A stretch of 64,000 nt of DNA from Patagioenas fasciata (Eukaryota > Chordata > Aves > Columbiformes > Columbidae): contig NC_092520.1 in the NCBI RefSeq assembly GCF_037038585.1, positions 64,789,501 through 64,853,500 of the forward strand, read 5' to 3'. This document shows, one piece after another, positions 1 to 13,105 of this stretch; the first letter of the stretch is position 1; every line of letters starts with the position of its first letter. The notes under the pieces are model-generated. The model worked only from the letters and a program-made list of their open reading frames with translations. It made no database searches and was not told where the DNA came from. The translations under genes and the position numbers were made by a program.

Positions 1-756
1 CCGCTTTTGAATAAATCATATCCCCATGTACCACCATAAAGGAATGTGGATGATACTCTTGCGGTTATCCACAACATATTTGTGGAGATTTGGGGAAGAA
101 AAACAGATCGCACCCTTCCAGATATTTTGAAATGCTGCCTTTGCCTGTGAGCGAGAAAAAGTTTCAAGAGAAATGAAGCTGTCGTGAGTTGTTTGCACTA
201 ATAACCACCAGCAGAAGAATAAGCTAGCTTCTAAAATTGTTGTTGAGCTGAAACCTCTGTGGCTGATTTTCTTACTGATTCACACAGTAATGCACACACT
301 ATAGAGAAAGGTTAAATATTCAGTGACTTGATAGGTAGCTAGCAAGCTTTAAAATACAGTTTCATGGCACAGACTTTGGTCTGCATGAACTGAAAGATAT
401 GGTGAATCTCCTACTGGGTGCTATGGTGAAGTATAATCATCCATCACATTTTAAGGTGGCTCATTTTATTGATAACAACTCCAGTTATAATCTCAGTCAA
501 GATATTGTACCTGCAAAGGCTGAACTAAAAGGCTACACAGAGATTTCTCGGTGTACTTTAGCATAACAAATTTGCTAGATTTATTGAAGTGTTAGGTTTG
601 GGATTTGCTATTGAAGCATTCCTTAAACAGGACGCAACAGCTACTTTGACAACTCATTCAAAAGAAAAATCTGGTCTCCATTATGTGCAAGTGCTATGTC
701 ATATTAAGCTGAAATAGGAAGATACCATTCTTTTAGCTCAGCTTGGGTCATTATGA

Positions 757-839
757 CTGTATCCTGCCATAGATCTATATCTGGGTTTCCAAGCTACGTC
801 CATTAAGTGGCCTGACAAAGTATCAATGGCAGGATATAG
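757..839. repeat. Inverted repeat with 14-bp arms (13 of 14 match)
   Basis: CTGTATCCTGCCAT at 757-770 and ATGGCAGGATATAG at 826-839, with 55 bases between. It may be the ends of a small decayed element or a chance stem. Confidence 0.6.
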
Positions 840-3825
840 CCCTTTGTTCTTTCACCTTACAATCACAAGGAATTAGAGTGGGATCTGGCTCCCAAGACTC
901 TGAGCTGGCTTGCAGCTATTAGCTTTATGAGAATGGCTCGCATCCCTTGATGAGAAATGTTTTTGGAAAAACAGACCATCATCCGATAGCTTCCAATCTC
1001 TGATATTGCCAAGTAGCAACTATTTTCTCGTCGTATGAGCATACCAGCCATTGCAGAGCTTTGGTGGTGGTTTGCATTTAATAATAGTGTGTTCTCGGGT
1101 CTTTCTGGCAACACTTGTCAACCTACCCCCATTTATTATGATTTGATCCCTCATCAAACAGGCATTTGATTTCCCCAAGTGCTCTTGCACACCCTGTTAG
1201 CCCCATATGTGCACGCTTGGCTGGAGATCAGCAGAAAGGAGGGAGGGGAGGGCTCAGACTGTGTCACTCTTCGAGTGCCCTAAGCTGCGTGGCTGCTAAG
1301 GGCTCCCCAGGGTCCTTAAATCCCCAATATCCTCACAATAGTCCCCATAACCTTGCAGTGTCTGTGGTTATACACTGTGCAATGGACAGTGGTGGACATG
1401 CTCTTGGTGGTCCCAAGGAAAGCTCTTTCTCTCCAATGTCAGGTCCAGCGTCTTCCAGTGCCAGGGCAGTGTAGGGCTGGCAATACTTCAAATCCAAAAT
1501 GTGTGAAATGTATTTGTTTTAGGTAGATGGCATACTGTCAGTTCAGTAAAGCGAGATTTGACCTGTTGTCATAAATGTCTTTGTAGAAGTAAATCTTGCC
1601 AATAATGAGCCGAAGAAATGTACCGGCCTTGCAGTCAACAATCAAAACCTGTTCCATGCACTTTCATTCACAATTCATTTGGTGTTTTGTGTTTAGTGCC
1701 AACCAGAAACCCATCCAAGCTCTTAAAGTACTTGAGTAGGAATAGTATTTGGAATTTAAGTCAAATAACTCAGACCAATCCATTTGTCTAAATATTTTCC
1801 TTGTGGATATTTATTTTCATCCAAAGCACTCTTGTGAAAATTATTTAGGCATTGTATCTGTTCTAAAAAATATTGTCCTCTACAATTTTGCAGACTTTGG
1901 GGGCAATATAATAATGAATACTATTAACAGATCAGGTTAAAACTAGCTCTTGCCATTAATGGAAGGAATTTAAATAAATATTTTATTCATACAAGACACA
2001 TGCAGGAACTCAAGACTGTACATTTATGCATATTATTTTATTAAAAGATTCACAATATCCTTCAGAGCCAAACCAGAAGTCAGTTTTACAATGAGATACT
2101 TGTTAGTGAAAAGAGGATAATTTTGATTATGATTTTATGGACAAATATTTTCTAATCACAGAAAGATTACAACTAATTTCTGAATTGTAAATTGAAACTT
2201 CTTTTTTTTTTTTTTCTGTATATGTATGACATTAACAGATGTGAAGAACAATGCAGTAAAGAAGTATCCAGAGCAAAAGGTCTTTAAGCACAACATCATG
2301 TGATGCTCCAGTTGATTTGTAGAAGACTATTATTGTACTGCTGTAATGATTTCTCACATGGACTTTGATTACAGACAACAGACCAGTCTACCAACTCCAA
2401 ATTTACCAATACTGATGTGCTGGTCCCATCTAACTGTTAACATACCTATTGTTAAATCTTTGCAGTTTAAAACAACATTAAAAGATCTTGGTGTAACCTG
2501 TTAAAAATGAAATCTGTTTCTCTGTCAGTCACAACACTTGCATATTACAGATACCTTCACTGTCAGGGTGACAGTGGTGATCTACTGTCTATAACATGGA
2601 GGAAACAGTTCCAAAGCTGTCAGCAGTGGGTTTTGTCAGGTGCAAGGCCCAAAATCCACTGGAAAGAGCAACCAGACGGGCATACCTGGAGCTCACCACT
2701 TGCTCTGCTCTTTTGACCCTTGCACGTTCATTTCTGCCAGCCCCAGACCCCTGGTTACTGTATTATTTATGGGTTTCCTTTTGTTCTTCCTTTTGATCAG
2801 CTTGGAAGGAAGCACCTACTGTCCCTGAGAGCTGAAGGTGATGAGTCCCCAGCAGCTCCAGTGCCGGGGCTGTAGGTTGGCGGGGAGCTGTGCATGCTGA
2901 AGGGCTCAGCGGGCAGCCCATGGCACGTCCTTTAGCTCCCACCCCCTTCACGCCTTTCCTTCTGGCTTGTTGAAGGAGCTCTTGGAGAAGAGCAGGAACA
3001 CTTTGGAATTTGAACATGAAGAAGCAAATGAGAGGTTCAGGAGAGGACACAAGCTCGATCAGTAGAACACCATCAAACTGAGCTTATTCCACTTGCAAAT
3101 CTCCTCAAATAAGCTAAGATTCAAAATGATGTCCCCTGCTGGCTCAAGCCATCCCTATGTAGGTGCACAGCTCTGAATTCAGTTTCCACAAGGGAGATTT
3201 CGTTTTCTTTTACTTGGATAGTGGTTAAATGCAACATTTGGGTTTTATGTTTCTGTCCTGCCTGAAGCAACACTTCCCCTGCATGTCTCAGACTGCTGGT
3301 GCTGTATAGTGGAGAGGCAAAACAAAGGCTTTTGTTTTGGACTACTCACAGGTTTGGAGGCATTTCACGCCTCATCACAGCTGATGCTGGGACTCAGAGC
3401 TCTCCTATGTTGTGCACACTATTAACCAGTCTGCTATTTCTAAAACATTTTTATTGCTGCTAATTACCCTTCGGGGAGACTGTAAAACAGAGTCTTTATG
3501 GCAATCTCTGGGCTGCCTATGCCTGGAGGGAAAATATGAGAGCGATTAGCCACGTTTTCTAACCAGAGCAATGCAGCGGTTGCCTCTGAGTCCTCATGCC
3601 CAACTTGTGCTGGGCTGCTTGGAGAATGTTTACAACTTGCCTTCTCACAGCAATTCTGAACACTGATACCTGCTCAGGAGGGAAAAGAGTAATAATTCAT
3701 AAAATGTTCTCCTGTTTCTGAAATTAGTGCTTCACCAAACCTTCTACCAGTGGACTGTGGATGTCTTGGTTTAAAATACCCACACTGCAATGGCTTGGTC
3801 TAAGGCAGCCAAGGGTAGCAGGGGG

Positions 3826-3886
3826 GCGCAGGGGGAGAAGCTGTCTGTGCGGCACAGGGGGAGAAGCTGTCTGTGCAGCACTGGGG
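3826..3886 (+). repeat. 26-bp tandem repeat, about 2.3 copies
   Basis: The unit contains AGGGGGAGAAGCTGTCTGTG and occurs twice with a 26-bp period, followed by a partial third copy (GCACTGGGG). Confidence 0.85.
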
Positions 3887-4254
3887 ATACAGCCGGGTTT
3901 GCTCCCAGCATCCATCTCCACCATATTACCTCTGACATCTGTGGGAGTGGGGTGCTGGGGAAGGAGCTCCTGTGACTCTCCAGGGCACTGAAGAGCTGTA
4001 GATCACCCCTGACCTGTGCTGCTCTGCCAGGGCTGCCTCAGGCCAGCCTGAAAGTCCACACACAGCCAAAAGACAGCCCCATACCTGCTCCTTTACCTCT
4101 GGTCATATGGGATTTCCTCCTTTCTTCAGTGCTGGCACCAATGCTTCTAACACCTCAGCTGGCATGTGGCAGGAGATGAGTGAAAGAAGGGTGTTCAAAT
4201 GGCTGGGGACTGGAGGGAGCTTTAAGGTGCCTCCCTTGGTCACCATATAGATTC

Positions 4255-4272
4255 TCTCTCTATATAGAGAGA
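4255..4272. repeat. 18-bp palindrome CTCTCTC/TATATA type
   Basis: TCTCTC-TATATA-GAGAGA reads the same on both strands. It is most likely a low-complexity cruciform-prone site. Confidence 0.6.
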
Positions 4273-7270
4273 TAGAAGTTATAGCTTAAGTGCATCATGA
4301 AGCTACACGAGTGTGTCCTTGAGCCACACACCTGGCCCTACCTCTGCAGAGTCAGTGCAATCACCTGCCCTTCGGGGTTTGTGTGACACCACGCTGAAGT
4401 CTAGCTAAGAGCCAGGCCTGAATGCCAGCCTAGTAAAGAGAGGCTTTATTTGTGTTTGAGAATAGAGGAAAAGAGGAGAAAAGAAATAAAAAAAAAAAGA
4501 GAGAAGCGGATAGAGACCTTAGCACAATTCTTCTAAGGTACTGAGAGATAAAAAGTAAAGCTAATGGGAGAAAGTAACCTTGTCCCAACAGCTGTGGACA
4601 GTTTTGCAGGGTCAGGGCTGCCCAATATTGCTGAAAAGAAGTAGATGGGCAGCGCAGGGCTGGGGAATATGCCATATCCATACCATGGTGCCAGCCCTGC
4701 CCCTCTGGGTGGGCTGCTCACCTCCTCACTGGCCTCAGCAGCTCTCAAAGGGAGATGCAGCCACCAGTTGCTCCCTTCACGCTTCCCCTTGGCCTCCTTG
4801 AAAACACTGAAGACACAAAGTGCTGGTCCCTGCCTCCACCCATGGAAACCTGGATCTGCTTCTGGCCCTGACCCAGAAGAGTCATGCTGGGCTGCTGATG
4901 CGAATAGCACCTCATTTTTGTGGATTTGAATATTACAGGGCAAATTAAGGATGAAACGTTTTCTTTAAGCTTAAAATGACATGTTTTGCTTGATTTGAGT
5001 CACACTTGGAGCTATTTTAAAACTCTCTTAGAAGGCTCTATTTTATTTTTTAATAATAATAAGTGAAGATGGGCCAGATTAAAAGCTGCGGCTCAAGCAG
5101 TGCTGAGCTTGGGTGGGGGTCAATAGAAAATTACACTGCAGTTTTCCAGTTTGGCTCATCCTGTTGTAGGAGACTTTTGGAAACTATCTTGTACTCGAAT
5201 GCTCTTTGCGCTCGAGGTTTTCCTTCCACAACTTCACTTATTTTGCAGCATGTCAAACTGCAGTTTGAGTGAGTATTTGTTTGACTGTGGTGAGCTTGAT
5301 TTTTAAAAGAACAAGGCTCAAAAGGCTGAAGATCTGGTAGATCCCTGCCAGACTGAACTGCGAAGTGGAGTGAAAACCAGCAGTTTTTAAGTCCTGTATT
5401 GAAAATCCTTTATACCCTGGGGGAGCGTGAACCCAACCAGCTTCCTCTTTGAAGAAGCCAAAAATTTCAACATGAAACCCTTCCTGGAAAGGCTTGCATG
5501 TTTGAGCTGATGTGATCATGTGAAGAAACTTTGTCTGTAACCACAGAAACCGAAAATCAGAATACATTTGCTGAATCTGAGCTTTATTTCTGTCAGGAAA
5601 CATCTTCTTTTGCTAGGTCTGGGTGCCTGCTCCTACACCTGTGCTGTGCTTGATGCTGTGAGCACTGATCCACCAGGACAGAGGCATCTGGCAAGTGCTT
5701 GGTGTTGTCCATGTCAATTAGGAACTGATGCCCATCTGGTTCTTATGTCACCCACTCCCCTTGATGCCAGATGTTTCTTGGGATCAGGGGCAGTCAACTC
5801 TGAGGTCTCAAGCGGTGAGCAGCAGTGCTTCCTAATTAGAAAGTCAAACACCTGGGTGTGCAGGTAGGCGGCGATGTCTCCCACAAGTCCTGCCACTGCT
5901 GCCAGCTAGAAGTGAGTGGGAACCGTTGGGCTAGTGGCTTGTCTCCAAGGTGTGCATGCTTCTGGGCTGGCCACCAAAACCAGCTGCCAGGAGCCAGGGC
6001 AGTGAGGTGGGCAAGTGGGGCAGGTGCAGCTGCAGCATGGGAGGCAGGGCTGGCCACACAGAGACAAAGCAAATGCAAACTGAAGGTCTTGCTGAGATTG
6101 GAATGACACATCCACACAAACATCCACACACACATCTCATGCTGCCTGTACCACACCGAAAGGCACTGAATCTTCACAGGCACAGGGATGCCAGGAGACT
6201 TCGTGGGCCAGAGAGAGAAGAACTGGGGATCAGTTGAGGAAAATATAGCCTTGGCATAGTCACTTCAACCCATGTTCCTGTATGGCCTTCCCCCAGTGTA
6301 GGAGTCTCATAAATAACCCACTGTGAGGGTTATCTTTCTCTTGACAGCCTTCCAGGCCTTGTCCTTGAAGCCACAAAATGCTTCCAAGCCATGTTGATCA
6401 CAAGGGAAGCAGGTATCTGCTGCTGGTGCTTGCCTTTTCGTGACAAGCTTTCCCAACATACGGAGGCAGCGTTGGGTGTGAAGCTGCTGAACGCGGCACC
6501 TTCTTCTGTTCGCATGCATTTTTCCAGAGTCTGTAAAGAACAGTGACAGACATGTTAAAATAAGTTAATTTAAATGTTTGCCAGGAGGCAATTGCAGACA
6601 AGCCCTGCTCATGGCGAGTCTCAACTTAGATTATTGATTTATTGTTTGTGCAGTACATACCTTTGTATTTCAAAGGCCAGGAAAGTTTTTTGCAGCAATG
6701 CCAAAATATGAGCAAATAACACAAAAATTAAACATCCAGAAGCAGAGGTACTGTATGGGAGGTTAACAGCCTCAGGAGATGCTCTGCTTTCAGGTCCTGC
6801 CCAGCGTGGGCCACTAGCCCAGGGTGCACTGTGGGATAACCTCATTCAGATAAAATGATAGATTGCTACACAGTCTTTCCAAGGAGGTTACACACTTTCT
6901 AGGAGCCTTTTTCAAAGTGAAGTCCCCCAGAATCATCTCACTGAGGTCTTTGGATCAGCTCTTTCAATGTTAGTGGTTAAAGGAGCAAGGAGGAGATAAT
7001 TTTCAGTAAGCGCACGTAAGAGAAGTAAATGCCTACATCTCATTTTCTATGACATTTTTCTACATAGGAAATGGAAGTCCTGGGCATGAGCCCTCCCAAG
7101 TCATTATGCTTTGTTTCTGGAAAACAGTGAAGATGAGAAAAATGCCAGAGTCCAAGGTTCAGCACCTTCCCTGTGAGCAGCATCTTTCCCATGCAGTTCC
7201 CACTTTGATAACAGACAGAGGGTTGAGCTGGTTGTACACAAATCTCTGTTTTCCATGTTATTTGAGTGGA

Positions 7271-7600
7271 TAAGGTCCAGGGTGGTACAGTCTTGAATAC
7301 TAAGACCTGAACTGCTATTTGTGCTCATCCTTCGGATCCCCAGTGCTAAAAATACAGCTGAAATCCTGACTTTATGATAATGAATGGCAAGAAGTCCCTG
7401 TACACAAGAGGTGTCAGGTTATAATTTTAAAAACCAATGATAAAAAGAATACAAAATATGATTGCTCTCATTCCAGCACAGGATAATGAAGTATTTATGG
7501 ATGTGATAAATTCAATCCCAGAACGATGCAATGATTTAGACAATAATTTCACAACAGTCAGCAAAACCAGACAAAGTTCCCACTGACTCCAGCGAGGGCA
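7271..7600. repeat. Diverged repeat, copy A
   Basis: The block resembles 8229-8530 in order: AAGGTCCAGG, TTTGTG..TC..CCTTC, TGAAATCC, AATAATTT and TTTATGGATGTG appear in both, about 958 bp apart. A tail at 7567-7595 (CCCACTGACTCCAG..GGCAGGATT) resembles the CCATTGACTTCAATGG-type motif of old amniote repeats. The family was not identified. Confidence 0.5.
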
Positions 7601-8228
7601 GGATTGGTCCCATAGGACACTCTGGCCTGCTTTGGCCAAGAGCTTACAGTATTTAACCTCATGTTTTCCAGTGCAGAGAGGCATGCGAGCCATCTCTTAC
7701 CTCACTGTGCCTCTGAGGCTACTCTAAGAAAACCTCTTCTGAAGAAAGCACAGGAGGACAGGATGGGACCCAGGGGCCCTGATTTAGGTACTGAGCTCAC
7801 ACATGCATTTCAGGTGCCAGCTAAAGCAGTAAGTGCTTGTGTCCTGTAGTGTTATCGGTGGCATTGTAGGTGGGTCCACACAGAGGACCTGCCAGCCACA
7901 AAGCATGGGTGCATGAAGTGGAGTGTGTTGGCCCTAACCTACAGCTGTGGTCATGGCTGGACATCCCCTTGCCCTGAACAAGGACAGTCCCCTTTTCCGA
8001 AATGATCCACAACTGTTTACCACAGATGATGAAGTTTCTTGACTGCTTTAAACTGATCTAATACAGCCTGATGCTGACAGGAGCTGTTTCATTCCCCACT
8101 TTGCCTCTGGCCTGGTTCCTGCCCTTCGCTGTGCTGCTGGGACTACTCATCTTTTTGTGGTTTTGGTAGATTCAGCTTTCAGCCGGGACAAGTCCCATGT
8201 CTGATTTTGATGCTCAGCCTCACAAGCC

Positions 8229-8530
8229 CAAGGTCCAGGAGAGGGACTGACTCTTCAGTGGCATTGCAAAAATGCAGCCTGTTTGTGATCAGTCCTTCTG
8301 CTCATCAGTGACACAAGTAAGGGTGAAATCCCGACTTCTGTAGCAGAGGGCAAAAAAATCTGCAATAGACAACATGCCTGGAGCTGCAAAACACAAGGAT
8401 AAACAGAGGAGAAAATGTAAGTGCTGTCATTCAAAGCTGGGGTAATGAACTCTTTATGGATGTGGTGGATGCAGTCGCAGTATACCACAGTCACTTAATA
8501 ATTTATGCCTTCAGCAGCCACACAAACTTA
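8229..8530. repeat. Diverged repeat, copy B
   Basis: This is the partner of 7271-7600. It starts AAGGTCCAGGA, contains GGTGAAATCCCGACTT and CTTTATGGATGTG, and ends near CAGCAGCCACACAAACTT. It could be a local tandem duplication or a second insertion of one old dispersed repeat. Confidence 0.5.
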
Positions 8531-10138
8531 CTTAAGCTGATCGTGAAACCGGATCTTCCAAATTGGTGAACCCTTTTAATCTTACCAAAAGTACTAAAAT
8601 AGCTGTCTGGTGAGAGTATCAGCTCTCCCAAACTGTCCTTTGGCTTATCATCACACAAACTGTCCCGGGCAAAGGATTGGGGTGCTTGGCTATCATGTAC
8701 CACACTGGGAGGTGTACCCAGTATCTCAGGCCAAAACATGACCTGCTGCCGACCTGAGCTGAACTGGATCACTCACATGTTACCCAGTTCCTGGGAACAC
8801 ACAAGGTGCCAGGGCTGCTGGCAGAGGCTTGACACCATCCCCAAGTTTAACAGGCTTAGTTAAACGAGGCTTACAGACATGAGAACTAAAAGGTTTGGCA
8901 GGTGGGAGCATCTTGAGACAATGTGGAGCTGGAAAAAGCAATTTAGGAAGCAAATCTCTGTAGATGCACCCTCCTAACTGCATGTTGAGCAAGATGGACT
9001 TAAAACATGAGCAGGCTGTTTTGCAGGCCTGGCTCCATGCCAATGTCCAGCAGTTCTGCACCAGCACAACCAGCTGGTGGGTCCCAGGGATGCTGCGGCC
9101 CCTCTGCACCAGTCGAAGCAGGTACCTGCACCCTCCTCCCAGCCAGAGAGGCACAAACTGAGCTTTGTTAGCATCCCTGTTGGTATAATGGATTAGGGGT
9201 CAAAGAGAAACAAAAGCCATAAGTGAGGGTTTAAGTAGAGGAGCAGTCTGACCCCCAGAGTCACCACCAGACCTTTTTTTCCTTTCTTTTGGGGCTATGC
9301 AGAGGCAGCAGCTGACGGGCATTTCTGTGGATCCCTGATTCAGCAGTGAGGCAGGCAGTCAGAGGAGATAGTGAAGATATTTAGCTCCCCATGCACTCCC
9401 AACATGAAATCCTGGCCATAATGAAGTCGGCGGGAACGCTGCCATAGCTTTCCACCGAGCCATGATTTAATCCCATAGGTATTAGTTTTTCCTCTCCTCC
9501 CAAGATCAGTACAGATATTAGAAAAGCGCAGCTATCAGGGTGCTCAAAATAAATACTCTGGACCACAAACTTGGCTTCTTTGTTAAGAAGGACAGAATGA
9601 ACCTAAGAGGACAGGTCAGAGAGCAGTGAGGATGCAACACAACAAAGCACAAATAACACAAGGTAGAAGGAGAGGTAAAAAAAGCAGCTTCTGTCCTCAG
9701 TGAGAAATAATATTGTGTTCTGCAAAAATAATCAACTGACACATGCAGCTTAAAGCATGGTATGAACTTTGTTTTCCTATGATTATTAACAGTGTCTTTC
9801 AGTGGTAGACTATGCCAAGCTTTTCTGCCCAAGACGCATGCAAATCAGATGAAATTATTTATGACCAGCATGACAGACAGAAAGGCATTTCCTGACAAAA
9901 TATTATTTTCTTGTAGAACCAAGTTAAACTCAAACCAACTGCTCTTTTTATCTCCACAGAGTGATAAAAAGAATGAGATGGTGGTGTGTGACATGGGACC
10001 CAAGAGACAAAGATGCTCCTCTTATCTTTGGTCTTTCTCTAGCCTAGGCCAGAAGATGCACCAGGTCCAGTTTACATGTAGGGAGAAGGAGAACAGTTAC
10101 ATTGACTAAAACTTCTTCTTCCTGTTTTTCATTTCCAC

Positions 10139-10188
10139 GTGGCACCACTTCACCTGGTCATCAAGAGGGACCAAGTGGTGGTGCCATG
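10139..10188. repeat. Imperfect hairpin of about 50 bp
   Basis: The left arm has TGGCACCACTTCACCTGGTC and the right arm GACCAAGTGGTGGTGCCA, separated by a loop of about 7-10 bases. The arms pair with a perfect 9-bp TGGCACCAC/GTGGTGCCA block plus GGTC/GACC. Confidence 0.65.
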
Positions 10189-11384
10189 TAGCTGACACAC
10201 ACTGTCCTGAAGGTGCTCTCCATAGGTGACCCTCACAGGCTTTATCTGAGAATTAACTAAGTGTTTTAAGGTAGACTAGTAATGAATGTCTGGTGCTGAT
10301 GAAATGCTATGTAGTTAATGTGACTGCTTTTGTGGCAGGATGCAAACCCCCTTTCTCCTGCCCTTTAATAATTTTCCTCAACTGATATCCGAACCTGTAT
10401 TTAAGTAATTTTTGGAGTGCTAAAACCCCATTTCCCACCGGTTTAATAAAAGTTGTTTTGGATGCTGTTGTCCTTTAAAGTAACCTCAAGGTGCCTCCGT
10501 GACAGCTTTCTGAAAGCATCTCATCGTAACCACTGCCTTTTTCTGTTGAACATGATAAGGAGAAGGGCTGTTGTAGTGAGTAAAAATGAAACTAAACAGG
10601 AAAACAAAACTGATGGTAACATCAAAAATATGGATTTGGAAGGGTGGCTTTTTTTAGACACTTCTCTTATTGTAGCCCAGAGGAAATCAGCTGTGTTGCA
10701 TAATTGTTTTAAAACGGTTCAGACTTAAAAGCTGCCAAATGACCTAAAAGCCATGCAGATGGAGGGGAGCACAGTCCATCAGAGCTGCCAACCCACAGGT
10801 ATGGAGGGAATTTTGCTAAGTATTGCATGTGCTAATGGAACTGGGCAAAGAAAAACAATTCTTTTCACAGAAGACAGCTTGCTGCTTATAAAATCTGCTG
10901 AAGACTAATGACCTTTCTCAAGACAATTGCTGAAGATACAAATGCATTTACACACTGCAGTCAAACATGGCCTTCGTACATGCATATGAAGATACCCAGC
11001 TGCTTCCAGGACTCCTGCCCAACCAACCCTGAGAAATTCAGACAGAAGCCCGGCAGGGAGCCCCGGGCAGGGCTGCAGCCTCCTGCACTGACCCTGCAGG
11101 AAACCCACTTACCCACTCAATGGGGTGTGGGACACATGGAGTCCTTGCTCCTATGACCACTGACCTTCTAATCCAAAGGGGAGTTCCTCTATGTGGAAAA
11201 TATCAGCATCTTCAAATGGGTTTGAGTCTGTGTTTCCCACCTCTGCTGGGAACAAGGCAACCTCACGGGAAGCCTTGCTTCTTGCCCTCAGTGGAACATG
11301 GAGTTTGAGAAGGAGGAAAAATGGTCTCAGCTTTGACTGAGTGGCTTAAATTTCAGTGGCCACCAGCACTGATCCCAGGGCAGC

Positions 11385-11735
11385 TGCTTGGTGTGGCTGT
11401 TCAGCCTGGAGAAAAGGAGGCTGAGGGGAGACCTTATCGCTCTCTGCAACCACCTGAAAGGAGGTTGTAGCATGGAGGGGGTTGGTCTCTTCTCCCAGGT
11501 AGCAAGTGATAGGATGAGAGGAAATGGCTGCAAGTTGCACCAGAGGAGGTTCAGATTGGATATTAGGAAAAAATTATTTACAGAAAGGGCTGCCAGGCAT
11601 TGGAACAGGCTGCCCGGGGAAGTAGTGGAATCACCATCCCTAGAGGTGTTTAAAAGGCATTTGGATGAGATTCTTAGAGACATGGTTTAGTGCTAGATTT
11701 AGGTTATGGTTAGACTCAGTGATCCTGAGGGTCCC
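11385..11735 (+). mobile_element. CR1 LINE fragment (3' end of pol ORF), sense +
   Basis: The sequence contains the typical CR1 ORF2 tail. Translation gives [20 protein letters not shown], then [20 protein letters not shown] and [20 protein letters not shown]. It is 5' truncated. The 3' end near GTGATCCTGAGGGTCCC lacks the terminal octamer repeat. The frame is open for about 100 codons, but the element is only a remnant. Confidence 0.93.
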
Positions 11736-13057
11736 TTCCTCCCTGCCCTGGAGACCCACTAGCAGAGAACACTGGACCAGAAGTATTTCCATAGCCAGAT
11801 CTCTGCAAATCTGGGAGGAAATCTCATGCACAGCAGGAACCTGGGGACAGAGTAGAAAGAGCAGAGCCAGATGTGTCCAGATGGACATTATACAACCCCT
11901 GAGGTGTTTTACACCAGGGAGGATCCTGACACAGGGAGGAAGGGCAGAGGTTTGCTTGGAGGGTTTTTTTTCCCCTTATACCTGCAAAGTTTAAGCTTTG
12001 TCTGTAACTGAAGTGCCTCTGGTTCAGAAACTCCTTTGCATTATCCACATTCCATTAACCATCACAGCATTTCAAATAATGAGTGGAGCAATAGCTTTCA
12101 AACCAGGCAATAGTTTGAAGATGTTCTAATGAAAAGTAGCCAAAGTAGTAGTCTGAAACTTCAAAGAGATTAGTAGGCTGAAGAACAGGTGAGCTATGTG
12201 AGTGTCCTTCATGTGAAAGATGACAAAAGTCCTTGTCAATGGCATCTCCTTTCTTAAGGAGAAGGAGGCTAAAGGAAGTAGTGAACCAGGGGAGACTTCA
12301 TACTGGAGGTTCTGGGAACGGCATACTGGACTTAGCATTAAAACAAGTGAGGGATGAGTATCCAAGCTGTTCTTGGGCACAGTAAGGTCAGAACAGTCAA
12401 AACATGTCCAATCAAGGTCCAACCAGACCAACAGTGTTTCTGAGCCAGTCTCTAGCAGAAGAACCACCCCTTCTGTCTTGAGCCTTCCACTGGCTTTGGG
12501 TGCTCCCAATTTGCATAAACACACATGCAAGAGCCAAGGGCTTCTGAGGTCCTGAGATGGCTGCCAAGGGCCAAGACAAGGCACCGTACCAGTGGGGCTG
12601 GAGGAAAGACCCTGGACCTCCGGAATTTTGAAACTAGTTGGGATGCAGAGGTGGGATGGAGATTCACCAGGGAGTGTGATGGGGTGGCTCGCAGTACCAT
12701 GGATGTCTGTGAGTAAGGTATGCAGTGAACATCTGGTAAAAGGATAAAAATATAAAGCAGAAGTGGATGATAAATAGAAGCACAGTGGAAAAAGAGAAGC
12801 TTGGCACTGTGTCTGACATGGCTGCCATTGAGTGCAAACTGTTGCATCAAGAGGTTTTGTACTTTATACTCCTAAAAATACAGTGCTCTTCGAGCACACT
12901 CTGTCTTGGGTGCTGTACTGTGCTTGGACAAAAGCTAACTGATGGGCTTTCCTTATATTCTGTACATTATTTAATGCACCATTACCTCTCACTTCTTGTA
13001 TTTTTGTGGCTGAATCAACTCTGGATTTTCAATTTTTCAGTAATATGTGGTTACCTC

Positions 13058-13088
<31 letters not shown>

Positions 13089-13105
13089 GTTTTGTTTTGT
13101 TTTTC
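13058..13105 (+). repeat. (TTTTG)n microsatellite
   Basis: About nine units of TTTTG in uninterrupted register, ending in TTTTTCCCC. Confidence 0.97.

Larger units (their letters stand above)
1..11384. other. Intergenic stretch, no convincing gene
   Basis: No open frame longer than about 136 codons occurs and none resembles a family I know. Visible content is the inverted repeat at 757-839, the 26-bp tandem repeat at 3826, the palindrome at 4255, the two diverged repeat copies at 7.3 and 8.2 kb and the hairpin at 10139. A 40-codon open frame on the minus strand at 1538-1657 is discussed under findings. Confidence 0.6.

Noticed and set aside
9172..9205. tRNA-Glu-like start (TCCCTGTTGGTATAATGG)
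   Set aside because: Only the first 25 or so bases resemble a tRNA. No anticodon arm, T-loop or acceptor pairing follows.
12126..12584. 152-codon open frame on the minus strand
   Set aside because: No recognisable domain, and another long frame overlaps it on the same strand in a different register.
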